Below are positions 1-5,533 of a stretch of 5,674 nucleotides of DNA, one piece after another. The translations under genes were made by a program, and so were the position numbers. Position 1 is the stretch's first letter; each line of letters begins with the position of its first letter. A model generated the notes under the pieces. The model ran no database searches and had not been told where the DNA came from. It worked only from the letters and a program-made list of their open reading frames with translations. Source of the DNA: an uncultured Saprospiraceae bacterium. Its GTDB lineage: Bacteria > Bacteroidota > Bacteroidia > Chitinophagales > Saprospiraceae. The stretch lies in contig CALCSX010000418.1 in assembly GCA_937894165.1 (NCBI GenBank), positions 1 through 5,674 on the forward strand. The letters run 5' to 3'.

Positions 1-82
1 AGTATTTTCTCGGGACACGAGAATTCTATTTCGCTTTTGAAAAGCCATCAAAAACTGTGATGAATCTCTCGATTTTCGAGAA
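1..82. repeat. Left copy of flanking direct repeat with hairpins
   Basis: The first 55 bases are identical to 1176-1230; after that the copies drift but share a second palindrome (CGATTTTCGAGA). The unit contains three inverted repeats: TTCTCG-ggaca-CGAGAA (7-23), GCTTT-TGA-AAAGC (33-45) and TCTCGA-TTT-TCGAGA (67-81). The window begins exactly on the first base of the shared block, so the copy may extend further left or the sequence may break here because of the repeat. No protein is plausible in any frame. The function is unknown; it is a dispersed intergenic palindromic repeat by appearance. Confidence 0.85.
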
Positions 83-86
83 TTAA

Positions 87-358
87 GGTTCAGACAGTTT
101 ACCGCAGTGGCGCAGAGGTCGCAGAGAGGGATGCCTACGGCATTGGGGTTGGCTCACAAATTACACGGATTACACAGATGTGGCACAGATGGGATGCCTG
201 CGGCATTTGGCTTAGCCACGAATGTACGAATAGCGGCCGGGTGGGATATTTTTCTTGGCTGAAGGCTTCGGCAGTCGGGAGATTTTTTTATTTCATAGTT
301 TTAGGTTTGAAAATGGGCACGAAGGGGAACCTGCGGCTCGGAGGAGCGACGTGGAGAG
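87..358 (+). repeat. Composite repeat unit, copy A
   Basis: First of two direct copies (the other is 475-745). Its modules in order are: a CGCAGAGG-type module (GGTTCAGACAG then ACCGCAGTGGCGCAGAGG, 87-128); a triloop palindrome (131-143); a loose series of CACGGATT/CACAGAT words (154-190); a second palindrome (194-206); and a longer segment ending in GACGTGGAGAG at 358. Bases 175-358 are identical to 562-745 (184 bp), while 87-174 differ from 475-561 by substitutions and small indels. A third palindrome follows at 366-378. Words of the CGCAGAGG and CACGGATT type are, from memory, common intergenic repeats in Bacteroidota and some other bacteria. Open frames through it are probably not genes. 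Confidence 0.85.
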
Positions 359-408
359 GGGTTGGATGCCTGCGGCATTGGAGTCTCCTGCAGATTTCGG
401 AGATTGGG

Positions 409-425
409 ATATGCTTGCAGCATAT
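409..425. repeat. Variant triloop palindrome with compensated stem
   Basis: The stem ATATGCT/AGCATAT (7 bp) surrounds the same TGC loop as the ATGCC-TGC-GGCAT family. The inner pair is T-A instead of C-G, changed on both sides, and two outer pairs are added. It lies in the spacer between composite copies A and B. The paired change preserves the palindrome, which suggests that symmetry rather than sequence is kept, though a single example could be chance. Confidence 0.7.
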
Positions 426-474
426 TTGCTAGATTTTATAGGTAATCAAGAAATCCTAAAATCAAGCGAATCAT

Positions 475-745
475 GGTTCAGACAGTTCACCGCAGAGGCG
501 CAGAGGTCGCAGAGGGATGCCTGCGGCATTAGGGTGTGTCTCACGGATTTCACAGATTTGGCAGATGTGGCACAGATGGGATGCCTGCGGCATTTGGCTT
601 AGCCACGAATGTACGAATAGCGGCCGGGTGGGATATTTTTCTTGGCTGAAGGCTTCGGCAGTCGGGAGATTTTTTTATTTCATAGTTTTAGGTTTGAAAA
701 TGGGCACGAAGGGGAACCTGCGGCTCGGAGGAGCGACGTGGAGAG
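475..745 (+). repeat. Composite repeat unit, copy B
   Basis: Second direct copy of the 87-358 unit, with modules in the same order and nearly the same spacing. Palindromes start at 517, 581 and 755, against 131, 194 and 366 in copy A. The core 562-745 matches 175-358 without a mismatch; the offset is 387 bases. Perfect identity in the core beside a diverged left part suggests recent duplication or gene conversion of the core, or exchange of modules. A 116-bp spacer (359-474) separates the copies and carries its own two palindromes (366-378 and 409-425). Confidence 0.85.
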
Positions 746-812
746 ATGTTCGGGATGCCTGTGGCATGGTTTTTCGGTGAAGCAAGGTTTAGTTAACCGC
801 AGAGTCTCCCGC

Positions 813-827
813 TAGGGCTTTGCCCTA
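813..827. repeat. Triloop palindrome TAGGGC-TTT-GCCCTA
   Basis: Perfect 6-bp stem with a three-base loop. It stands just after a decayed ACCGCAGAG word at 796-804, so it keeps the order (CGCAGAG module, then palindrome) seen in the two composite repeats although the stem sequence is unrelated. It is not followed by a T run on either strand, so it is not a convincing terminator. Confidence 0.65.
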
Positions 828-895
828 TGTTTTGATGAAAATAACTTTGAAAATAGTTTAAAGATGGTTTAAAATGAAAAGATTGATTGGAGTCA

Positions 896-910
896 CAAGT
901 TACAAACTTG
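896..910. repeat. Triloop palindrome CAAGTT-ACA-AACTTG
   Basis: Perfect 6-bp stem with a three-base loop, set in GGAGTCA...CGCCAGC. From memory this wider phrase recurs between genes in Bacteroidota, but I cannot verify that here. No open frame uses it. Confidence 0.65.
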
Positions 911-1035
911 CGCCAGCATTGATGTTTGAATGTATGAAAACAAAAAGAGTTATATAGAAGGTCGCAAAAAATTTTTAATTTTATTTCAACGAAAAAATAA
1001 AAAAACGACTTATTCCTTATAATCTTCTTTCCTAC

Positions 1036-1050
1036 ATTTACGCAGTAAAT
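1036..1050. repeat. Triloop palindrome ATTTAC-GCA-GTAAAT
   Basis: Perfect 6-bp stem with loop GCA, located 14 bases before GCGC-TTT-GCGC (1065-1075), another triloop palindrome. AT-rich sequence surrounds it. It has the same architecture as the ATGCC family further left, with an unrelated stem. Confidence 0.65.
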
Positions 1051-1057
1051 AATAAAC

Positions 1058-1150
1058 TCTTAGCGCGCTTTGCGCCTTCACTTCGCGTGCTTTGCGTAAA
1101 AAAACTTGATGAGTGAAACGAAGCATTGGCTAGCTTTGTGGCCTTTGATT
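1058..1150 (-). repeat. Inverted CGCAAAG/CACAAAG-type repeat module
   Basis: Read on the minus strand this stretch holds CCACAAAGC (near 1140), ACGCAAAGCACGCGAAG (near 1098-1082) and GGCGCAAAGCGCGC (near 1077-1064). This is the same style of word as the CGCAGAGGCGCAGAGG module at 103-118 and 490-505, but in the opposite orientation. From memory such CACAAAG/CGCAAAG strings are widespread degenerate intergenic repeats. It contains the palindrome GCGC-TTT-GCGC (1065-1075). No gene is suggested. Confidence 0.55.
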
Positions 1151-1175
1151 CTCCTTAGGGTCTGAATGAGGAATT

Positions 1176-1258
1176 AGTATTTTCTCGGGACACGAGAATT
1201 CTATTTCGCTTTTGAAAAGCCATCAAAAACAGATGATTCTTTCGATTTTCGAGAAATA
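1176..1258. repeat. Right copy of flanking direct repeat
   Basis: Bases 1176-1230 repeat 1-55 exactly; 1231-1258 are a diverged match to 56-82, including the second hairpin as TTTCGA-TTT-TCGAGA (one G-T pair on the RNA level). It stops 12 bases before the mscS stop codon, so on the minus strand it would be the first thing transcribed after that gene. Its hairpins lack a following T run, so a role as a terminator is possible but not shown. Together with the left copy it brackets the whole repeat mosaic. Confidence 0.85.
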
Positions 1259-1270
1259 ACAGCAAAATCA

Positions 1271-2062
1271 TTATACTATTTCGCGAATCAATTGAAAGGT
1301 TTTGGTTCTTATGCGGGGGTTGTTGACATCGGGCTCTCTGGTGTTGACCCAAAAAAACACCTCCAATTTATAATGGGTATCTGTTATTTCAAGGATTTCT
1401 ACGCTGGGGCTTTTCGGCTTTTTCAAAATTCCGGGAATAGTAGATAGACGCTGCAAGGCTCTATCCCGAAAATCATCATAGCTCTTGTTGCGGGGTAGAT
1501 TAATAAAGAAGCTGAGACGTTGAAAGCCGTCGATGGTATAGTTAATCAACGGTGTTTTAATAACGGCGCCGTTGGGAATGAAAATATCTCGGCCGTCGCC
1601 GGTCTTAATGGCAATTTCCCGTAGATTGATGGAGACAATTTTGCCGCGATGACCGGAGGATTCGATGATATCCCCCATTTTGAAGGGACGTTTGAAGGCT
1701 AAGAGTATTCCCGCCAGAAAATTTTCCCCTATATCTTTGAAGGCAAAACCGAGGATAAAAGCGGTCAATCCCGCCCCTGCAAGTAGCTGCGAAGCCGAGC
1801 GCTGCCAGCCCATTATGTTGAGAATCAATACCAAGCCTATGATGAAAATAACTACCTCCAATAATCGACCGAGAAAGGAAATCATTAAGGTATCCTCGGC
1901 TCTGGTGAGATATTTTCGTAAAATGGATTTTAAAATGCGGGTGACGAGGATGAAAATGAGAACGGCAACTAGTCCTAAGATAAGTCTTGGGGTATATGCC
2001 ACCAAAATATCGTAGTAGTTTTGAATCTCCTTGAGAACGTCTTGCCAAAAATTCTGAAGCAT
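1271..2062 (-). CDS. mscS: Small-conductance mechanosensitive ion channel (MscS family)
   Basis: Product of 263 aa, slightly shorter than E. coli MscS (286 aa). Such channels sit in the cytoplasmic membrane as heptamers and open when membrane tension rises on osmotic downshock, releasing solutes. Three membrane segments are visible: about 22-44, 66-85 and 91-123. The last is the Gly/Ala-rich pore helix (LLAGAGLTAFILGFAF) running into the family signature FKRPFKMGDIIE (123-134). A beta domain follows, with GDGRDIFIPNGAVIKTPLINYT (155-176, the IPNG signature), then a mixed alpha/beta C-terminal domain to residue 263. The ATG at 2062 is preferred: AGGAGA lies at 2070-2065, close to the start, and the next Met is residue 60, inside the membrane region. 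The gene follows a tRNA-Leu gene by 26 bp on the same strand with no promoter visible in the gap. The family call is firm; the subfamily and the symbol are tentative. Confidence 0.9.
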   Translation of the reverse strand: MLQNFWQDVLKEIQNYYDILVAYTPRLILGLVAVLIFILVTRILKSILRKYLTRAEDTLMISFLGRLLEVVIFIIGLVLILNIMGWQRSASQLLAGAGLTAFILGFAFKDIGENFLAGILLAFKRPFKMGDIIESSGHRGKIVSINLREIAIKTGDGRDIFIPNGAVIKTPLINYTIDGFQRLSFFINLPRNKSYDDFRDRALQRLSTIPGILKKPKSPSVEILEITDTHYKLEVFFWVNTREPDVNNPRIRTKTFQLIREIV

Positions 2063-2064
2063 AT

Positions 2065-2070
2065 TCTCCT
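2065..2070 (-). promoter_or_regulatory. Ribosome binding site of mscS
   Basis: AGGAGA on the minus strand, two bases before the ATG at 2062. It matches the anti-Shine-Dalgarno sequence well but the spacing is shorter than usual. carB in the same window has no such site, so this one stands out. Confidence 0.5.
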
Positions 2071-2088
2071 GTGCTTAATTTTAAAAAG

Positions 2089-2171
2089 TGCCCGGGACTG
2101 GACTCGAACCAGCACAGCCGTAAGCCACTACCACCTCAAGGTAGCTTGTCTACCAATTTCAACACCCGGGC
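2089..2171 (-). tRNA. tRNA-Leu (anticodon GAG)
   Basis: Minus-strand gene of 83 nt that folds as a class II tRNA. The acceptor stem is GCCCGGG (2171-2165) with CCCGGGC (2096-2090), and the discriminator base is A (2089) as expected for leucine. The D arm has TTG/CAA around AAATTGGTAGA. The anticodon stem CTACC/GGTAG encloses TTGAGGT, giving GAG, which reads CUC and CUU. A long variable arm (GGC/GCT) follows, and the T arm is GCTGG-TTCGAGT-CCAGT. The next bases are CTTTTT, so CCA is not encoded and must be added by the nucleotidyltransferase. The gene lies just upstream of mscS on the same strand and may share its transcript. Confidence 0.95.
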
Positions 2172-2178
2172 AGGGTTG

Positions 2179-2186
2179 CAAATATA
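2179..2186 (-). promoter_or_regulatory. Putative -7 promoter box for tRNA-Leu (and possibly mscS)
   Basis: On the minus strand TATATTTG (2186-2179) matches the Bacteroidota -7 consensus TAnnTTTG exactly. Transcription would start about 4-7 bases further on, at or just before the mature tRNA 5' end at 2171, leaving almost no leader. A TTTG -33 box at the usual 19-21 base distance is not evident; a TTTTG lies only 12 bases upstream. Confidence 0.55.
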
Positions 2187-2317
2187 CAAAGCTTATAACA
2201 AAATTTTATGGGTTTTTGATTTATTTGAGATTTATTTGTGGTGGATATGGGGGTCAAGTTTTGGGGAAAATGTTGGTACAGTTACAAGCTTGGGTCATAA
2301 TTAGTACGTTTTGTTAT

Positions 2318-2344
2318 GATTTTTGCTTCCTTCGGGCAAAAATC
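2318..2344. repeat. Hairpin GATTTTTGC / GCAAAAATC
   Basis: Perfect 9-bp inverted repeat (2318-2326 and 2336-2344) with a 9-base loop TTCCTTCGG. A smaller CTCG-ccaaaa-CGAG inverted repeat (2344-2357) follows directly. Either strand could form it. It is not followed by a clear T run on the plus strand, and no gene ends immediately before it, so a repeat-element origin fits better than a terminator. Confidence 0.6.
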
Positions 2345-2375
2345 TCGCCAAAACGAGGGGGTTTTATTATTGTTT

Positions 2376-2421
2376 CACAGGGCTTCACCCTGTGCTGAGA
2401 TATTGCGCCACCTTCGGGGCT
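2376..2421. repeat. REP-like palindromic element
   Basis: CACAGGG-CTTCA-CCCTGTG (7-bp stem, 2376-2394) is followed by a short spacer (CTGAGATATTGC) and an imperfect GCC...CTTCGGGGC hairpin (about 2405-2421). From memory the phrase 'CACAGGGCTTCACCCTGTG ... CCTTCGGGGC' recurs between genes in many Bacteroidota genomes. It lies between the divergent tRNA-Leu and carB promoters, and no protein-coding frame is likely. Confidence 0.6.
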
Positions 2422-2524
2422 TTTATTCATCGAACAAAAGGTAAATTTTATCATAATGATGTCTCGGAATTATGGATCCCGCATCAGCGATAGCAGCCGG
2501 CACGCAGTAAGGCGAATAGCGCGG

Positions 2525-2557
2525 TGATGAATGTGGAGAGCAGCGGAACATTCATCA
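2525..2557. repeat. Strong hairpin TGATGAATGT / ACATTCATCA
   Basis: Perfect 10-bp stem (2525-2534 with 2548-2557) and a 13-base loop GGAGAGCAGCGGA. It lies about 100 bases before the predicted carB transcription start, so it would be outside that transcript. It could be part of a dispersed repeat, a protein-binding site or a small RNA hairpin; the sequence alone does not decide. CATCA at 2482-2486 could pair with the left arm as an alternative fold. Confidence 0.6.
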
Positions 2558-2660
2558 GATGCCCAAAGCAAAAAAGAATTAAATCCCATATTAATCATTG
2601 ACGGCCGGCTAAATCCATAAATTGTTTGGAAAATTAGCGGGATTTCTGCTCTCGAATATT

Positions 2661-2668
2661 TACCTTTG
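2661..2668 (+). promoter_or_regulatory. Putative -7 promoter box for carB
   Basis: TACCTTTG matches the Bacteroidota TAnnTTTG box exactly and lies 32 bases before the carB ATG, giving a leader of about 25 bases. A TTTG word at 2625-2628 is 32 bases upstream, more than the usual 19-21, so the -33 element is weak or absent. I see no room for a riboswitch or attenuator between the predicted start site and the gene. Confidence 0.6.
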
Positions 2669-2700
2669 CCCCAATTTAAGCAAACGGTAAAAAAATCCCC

Positions 2701-5520
2701 ATGCCAAAAGACAATTCTATCAAATCAGTACTCATCATCGGGAGTGGCCCTATCATCATTGGACAGGCTTGTGAGTTTGATTATAGCGGCTCTCAGGCTT
2801 CGAGATCACTTAGAGAAGAGGGCATAGAGGTATCTCTTATTAACTCCAATCCGGCTACAATAATGACGGATCCCGTGACTGCGGATCATATTTATCTGAT
2901 GCCACTGACAATAGAAAGTATTGAGAAAATCCTTCAGGACAGAAAAATAGATGCTGTACTGCCTACAATGGGGGGTCAAACAGCATTAAATTTGGCTATT
3001 GAGGCTTCTGAACATGGCATCTGGGACAGGTATGGCGTAAAGATGATCGGGGTAGATCTGGCGGCAATCGAACTGACGGAGAATAGGGAGGCTTTCAAGC
3101 AACATATGATAAAAATCGGTGTCGATGTGGCGCCGTCAAAAATAGCGAACTCTTACTTAGAGGGTATGGAAGCTTCACAGGAGATAGGTTTTCCGCTTGT
3201 GATCAGACCTTCTTATACGCTCGGGGGTACAGGGGGTGGATTTGTCCATAATGAAAGTGAGTTTGAGGAGGCGCTGAAGCGAGGATTGAATGCTTCACCG
3301 ACGCACGAGGTGTTGATAGATAAGGCGGTGTTGGGATGGAAGGAGTTTGAGTTGGAGCTGCTTAGAGACAAAAATGACAATGTGGTGATCATCTGTTCTG
3401 TCGAAAATGTGGATCCTATGGGGATTCATACCGGAGACAGTATCACGGTGGCGCCGGCGATGACGCTTTCCGACAGGGCGTATCAGCATATGCGGACTTC
3501 CGCTATCAAAATGATGAGATCTCTGGGGAATTTCTCGGGGGGCTGCAATGTGCAGTTTGCGATGAATCCGGTGGATGAGAAAATAATTGCTATCGAGATC
3601 AATCCGCGTGTTTCGAGGTCTTCTGCTTTGGCATCAAAAGCGACGGGATATCCCATAGCGAAAATAGCGGCGAAACTGGCGATAGGATATACGCTGGATG
3701 AATTGAAAAATCAAGTTACAAAAACGACTTCGGCTTTCTTCGAGCCTACCCTAGACTATGTGATAGTGAAGATGCCGCGATGGAATTTTGATAAATTTCC
3801 GGGTGCTGATGACAGATTGGGATTGCAGATGAAATCTGTAGGAGAGGTGATGGGAATAGGTCGTAGCTTTACTGAGGCTTTGCAGAAGGCTTGCCAGTCG
3901 CTGGAAAATAATAGACTGGGTCTGGGGGCTGATAAGAAGGAGTGGATCAGGACGGAGGATATCCTTGAGAGGCTGGAGAAGGCGAGTGATGATAGAATAT
4001 TCAGACTGAAAGATGCGCTCAGACTAGGTGTGGCGGAGCGAAGCATTCAGAAACTTACGAATATTGATCCTTGGTTTATCCGTCAGATTAAAAATCTGGT
4101 GGATCTTGAGGATCAGTTGATGAGATATAATCTTCCGGATGAAATTCCGTATGATTTCTTCTTGCAGATCAAGAGAAATGGCTATTCGGACGGGCAAATA
4201 GCCTGGCTGATGCGGGTGGACGAGCATGTGGTGACGAAGGCGAGGAAGGCATTGGATCTGAAGCGGGTTTTCAAAATGGTGGACACTTGCGCGGCGGAAT
4301 TTGAGTCTACAACGCCATATTTTTACTCTACTTTCGATGAGGAGAATGAGAGTATTCCTTCGGACAATCCGAAGAAAGTAATCGTATTAGGTTCGGGGCC
4401 GAACAGGATCGGGCAGGGGATAGAATTCGATTATTGCTGTGTGCATGGGGTGCTGGCATTGAAGGAGGAGGGTTATGAGGCGATAATGATCAATTGTAAC
4501 CCGGAAACGGTGTCGACTGACTTTGATATAGCGGATAAGTTGTATTTCGAGCCGGTTTTCTGGGAGCATTTGCTTGAAATCATCGAATTGGAGAAGCCTT
4601 TGGGGGTTATTGTGCAATTGGGTGGGCAGACGGCGCTGAAATTGGCGGAGAATTTGGAGCGGGCAGGCATTCCGATCATTGGAACTTCTTATAGTTCGAT
4701 GGACTTGGCAGAGGACAGGGGAGCCTTCTCGGGACTTTTGAAGGAGTTGGATATTCCTTATCCGGAGTATGGCGTTGCCAATTCAGCTGATGAGGCTTTG
4801 GATATTGTGAAAAAGGTTCCTTATCCTGTTTTGGTTCGTCCTTCTTATGTTTTGGGCGGGCAGCGAATGAAAATTGTTATCAATGATGCGGAGTTGGAGC
4901 GGGCGGTTCTTTCGATATTCAAGCACTTGCCGGATAATAAGGTTTTGATAGATCAATTCTTAGAGAGAGCGAAGGAGGCTGAGATTGATGCGATATGTGA
5001 TGGTGAGAATGTGCATATTATGGGAATAATGGAGCATATCGAGCCGGCGGGAATTCATTCCGGTGACAGTTCGGCGGTGTTGCCATCGTACAGTTTATCG
5101 GATGATGTTTTGGAGAAAATGAAGGAATACACGATTCAATTGGCGAAAGCTTTGAAAATAAAGGGTTTGATTAATATTCAATTTGCCATTAAAGATGATA
5201 AAGTGTATGTCATCGAGGCCAATCCACGGGCTTCGCGTACTACTCCGTTCATCGCTAAGGCTTACAAGGTGCCTTATTTGAATATTGCCACGAAGGTGAT
5301 GTTGGGAACGCATAAGCTGACGGATTTCGATATGACGAACAAGATGGAGGGTTATGCTATCAAGATTCCGGTCTTTTCTTTCGATAAATTCCCGAATGTG
5401 GATAAGAAGTTGGGGCCTGAGATGAAGTCGACGGGGGAGATGATATATTTCATCAAGGATTTGAAGGATGCGAAGTTTAGGGAGTTGGATAGGAACAGGT
5501 CGATGTATTTGTATCAGTAG
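2701..5520 (+). CDS. carB: Carbamoyl-phosphate synthase large subunit, lacking the allosteric domain
   Basis: CarB makes carbamoyl phosphate from bicarbonate, two ATP and ammonia passed from the glutaminase subunit CarA; the product feeds pyrimidine and arginine synthesis. The protein (939 aa) begins like E. coli CarB. Its carboxyphosphate half (about 1-400) has GSGPIIIGQACEFDYSG (14-30), Arg129, Arg169, GGTGGG (175-180), Gln285, Glu299 and Asn301. A linker/oligomerisation region (about 400-555) follows. The second half has GSGPNRIGQGIEFDY (564-578), Arg673, Arg713, Gln827, Glu839 and Asn841. These are the ATP/metal residues known from E. coli (second half shifted by two). The chain stops shortly after KSTGEM (909-914), where E. 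coli continues with about 135 residues of the MGS-like domain that binds UMP, IMP and ornithine. The ATG at 2701 has no Shine-Dalgarno site. carA is not adjacent upstream. Confidence 0.97.
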   Translation: MPKDNSIKSVLIIGSGPIIIGQACEFDYSGSQASRSLREEGIEVSLINSNPATIMTDPVTADHIYLMPLTIESIEKILQDRKIDAVLPTMGGQTALNLAIEASEHGIWDRYGVKMIGVDLAAIELTENREAFKQHMIKIGVDVAPSKIANSYLEGMEASQEIGFPLVIRPSYTLGGTGGGFVHNESEFEEALKRGLNASPTHEVLIDKAVLGWKEFELELLRDKNDNVVIICSVENVDPMGIHTGDSITVAPAMTLSDRAYQHMRTSAIKMMRSLGNFSGGCNVQFAMNPVDEKIIAIEINPRVSRSSALASKATGYPIAKIAAKLAIGYTLDELKNQVTKTTSAFFEPTLDYVIVKMPRWNFDKFPGADDRLGLQMKSVGEVMGIGRSFTEALQKACQSLENNRLGLGADKKEWIRTEDILERLEKASDDRIFRLKDALRLGVAERSIQKLTNIDPWFIRQIKNLVDLEDQLMRYNLPDEIPYDFFLQIKRNGYSDGQIAWLMRVDEHVVTKARKALDLKRVFKMVDTCAAEFESTTPYFYSTFDEENESIPSDNPKKVIVLGSGPNRIGQGIEFDYCCVHGVLALKEEGYEAIMINCNPETVSTDFDIADKLYFEPVFWEHLLEIIELEKPLGVIVQLGGQTALKLAENLERAGIPIIGTSYSSMDLAEDRGAFSGLLKELDIPYPEYGVANSADEALDIVKKVPYPVLVRPSYVLGGQRMKIVINDAELERAVLSIFKHLPDNKVLIDQFLERAKEAEIDAICDGENVHIMGIMEHIEPAGIHSGDSSAVLPSYSLSDDVLEKMKEYTIQLAKALKIKGLINIQFAIKDDKVYVIEANPRASRTTPFIAKAYKVPYLNIATKVMLGTHKLTDFDMTNKMEGYAIKIPVFSFDKFPNVDKKLGPEMKSTGEMIYFIKDLKDAKFRELDRNRSMYLYQ

Positions 5521-5533
5521 GTTTTAATTTTTT

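Larger units (their letters stand above)
131..767. repeat. Six dispersed ATGCC-nnn-GGCAT triloop palindromes
   Basis: The 13-base palindrome occurs at 131-143 (loop TAC), 194-206 (TGC), 366-378 (TGC), 517-529 (TGC), 581-593 (TGC) and 755-767 (TGT). Every stem base is conserved in all six; only the three loop bases vary. Most are preceded by GGG or GG. They mark the junctions between the modules of the composite repeats. As RNA or cruciform DNA, each could form a five-base-pair hairpin with a three-base loop. What acts on them is unknown; they could also be scars or targets of a mobile element. Confidence 0.85.
746..1175. other. Non-coding stretch with degenerate repeat modules
   Basis: No credible gene lies here. 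Bases 787-804 (GGTTTAGTTAACCGCAGAG) look like a third, decayed start of the composite unit and are again followed by a triloop palindrome, TAGGGC-TTT-GCCCTA (813-827). Bases 830-890 and 945-1020 are AT-rich with long A and T runs. Two further triloop palindromes are CAAGTT-ACA-AACTTG (896-910) and ATTTAC-GCA-GTAAAT (1036-1050). The right end (1058-1150) is an inverted CGCAAAG-type module. Confidence 0.6.
2187..2660. other. Divergent intergenic region, no gene
   Basis: Between the tRNA promoter and the carB promoter I find no credible gene on either strand. The left part (2187-2310) is AT-rich without clear structure. The middle (2318-2421) is a cluster of hairpins of REP type. The right part (2459-2562) contains two near-copies of GCGATAGC/GCGAATAGC (near 2487 and 2512), a GCCGGC palindrome (2496-2501) and a strong hairpin (2525-2557). 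GCCGGC returns at 2604-2609, and AAATCC words occur at 2581 and 2611. Confidence 0.6.

Noticed and set aside
131..767. CRISPR array, suggested by regularly repeated 13-base palindromes
   Set aside because: The intervals are irregular (about 62-174 bases), the intervening sequences are themselves repeats, the repeat is too short, and no cas gene is present.
178..780. Open frames of 84, 115 and 87 codons within the composite repeats
   Set aside because: They run through repeated non-coding DNA. Two give the same peptide only because the core is duplicated at a spacing of 387 bases, a multiple of three, and they contain palindromes and tandem words instead of protein-like composition. No ribosome site or family match is recognised.
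1155..1352. Minus-strand frame of 65 codons overlapping the mscS 3' end
   Set aside because: It is out of frame with mscS and mostly translates the flanking direct repeat; the MscS frame there is conserved in character up to its stop.
2021..2398. Plus-strand open frames crossing 2071-2304 and 2021-2398
   Set aside because: They translate the complement of the tRNA-Leu gene (for example the stretch reading CPGLDSNQHSRKPLPPQG), a well-known false protein in annotations, and then REP-like hairpins.
2669..2700. Pyrimidine-responsive leader or riboswitch for carB
   Set aside because: The predicted leader is only about 25 bases and contains no hairpin, so nothing supports attenuation or ligand sensing.
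3295..5313. Several minus-strand open frames of 64-96 codons within carB
   Set aside because: All are antisense shadows of a well-conserved gene, with no start signals or recognisable domains.
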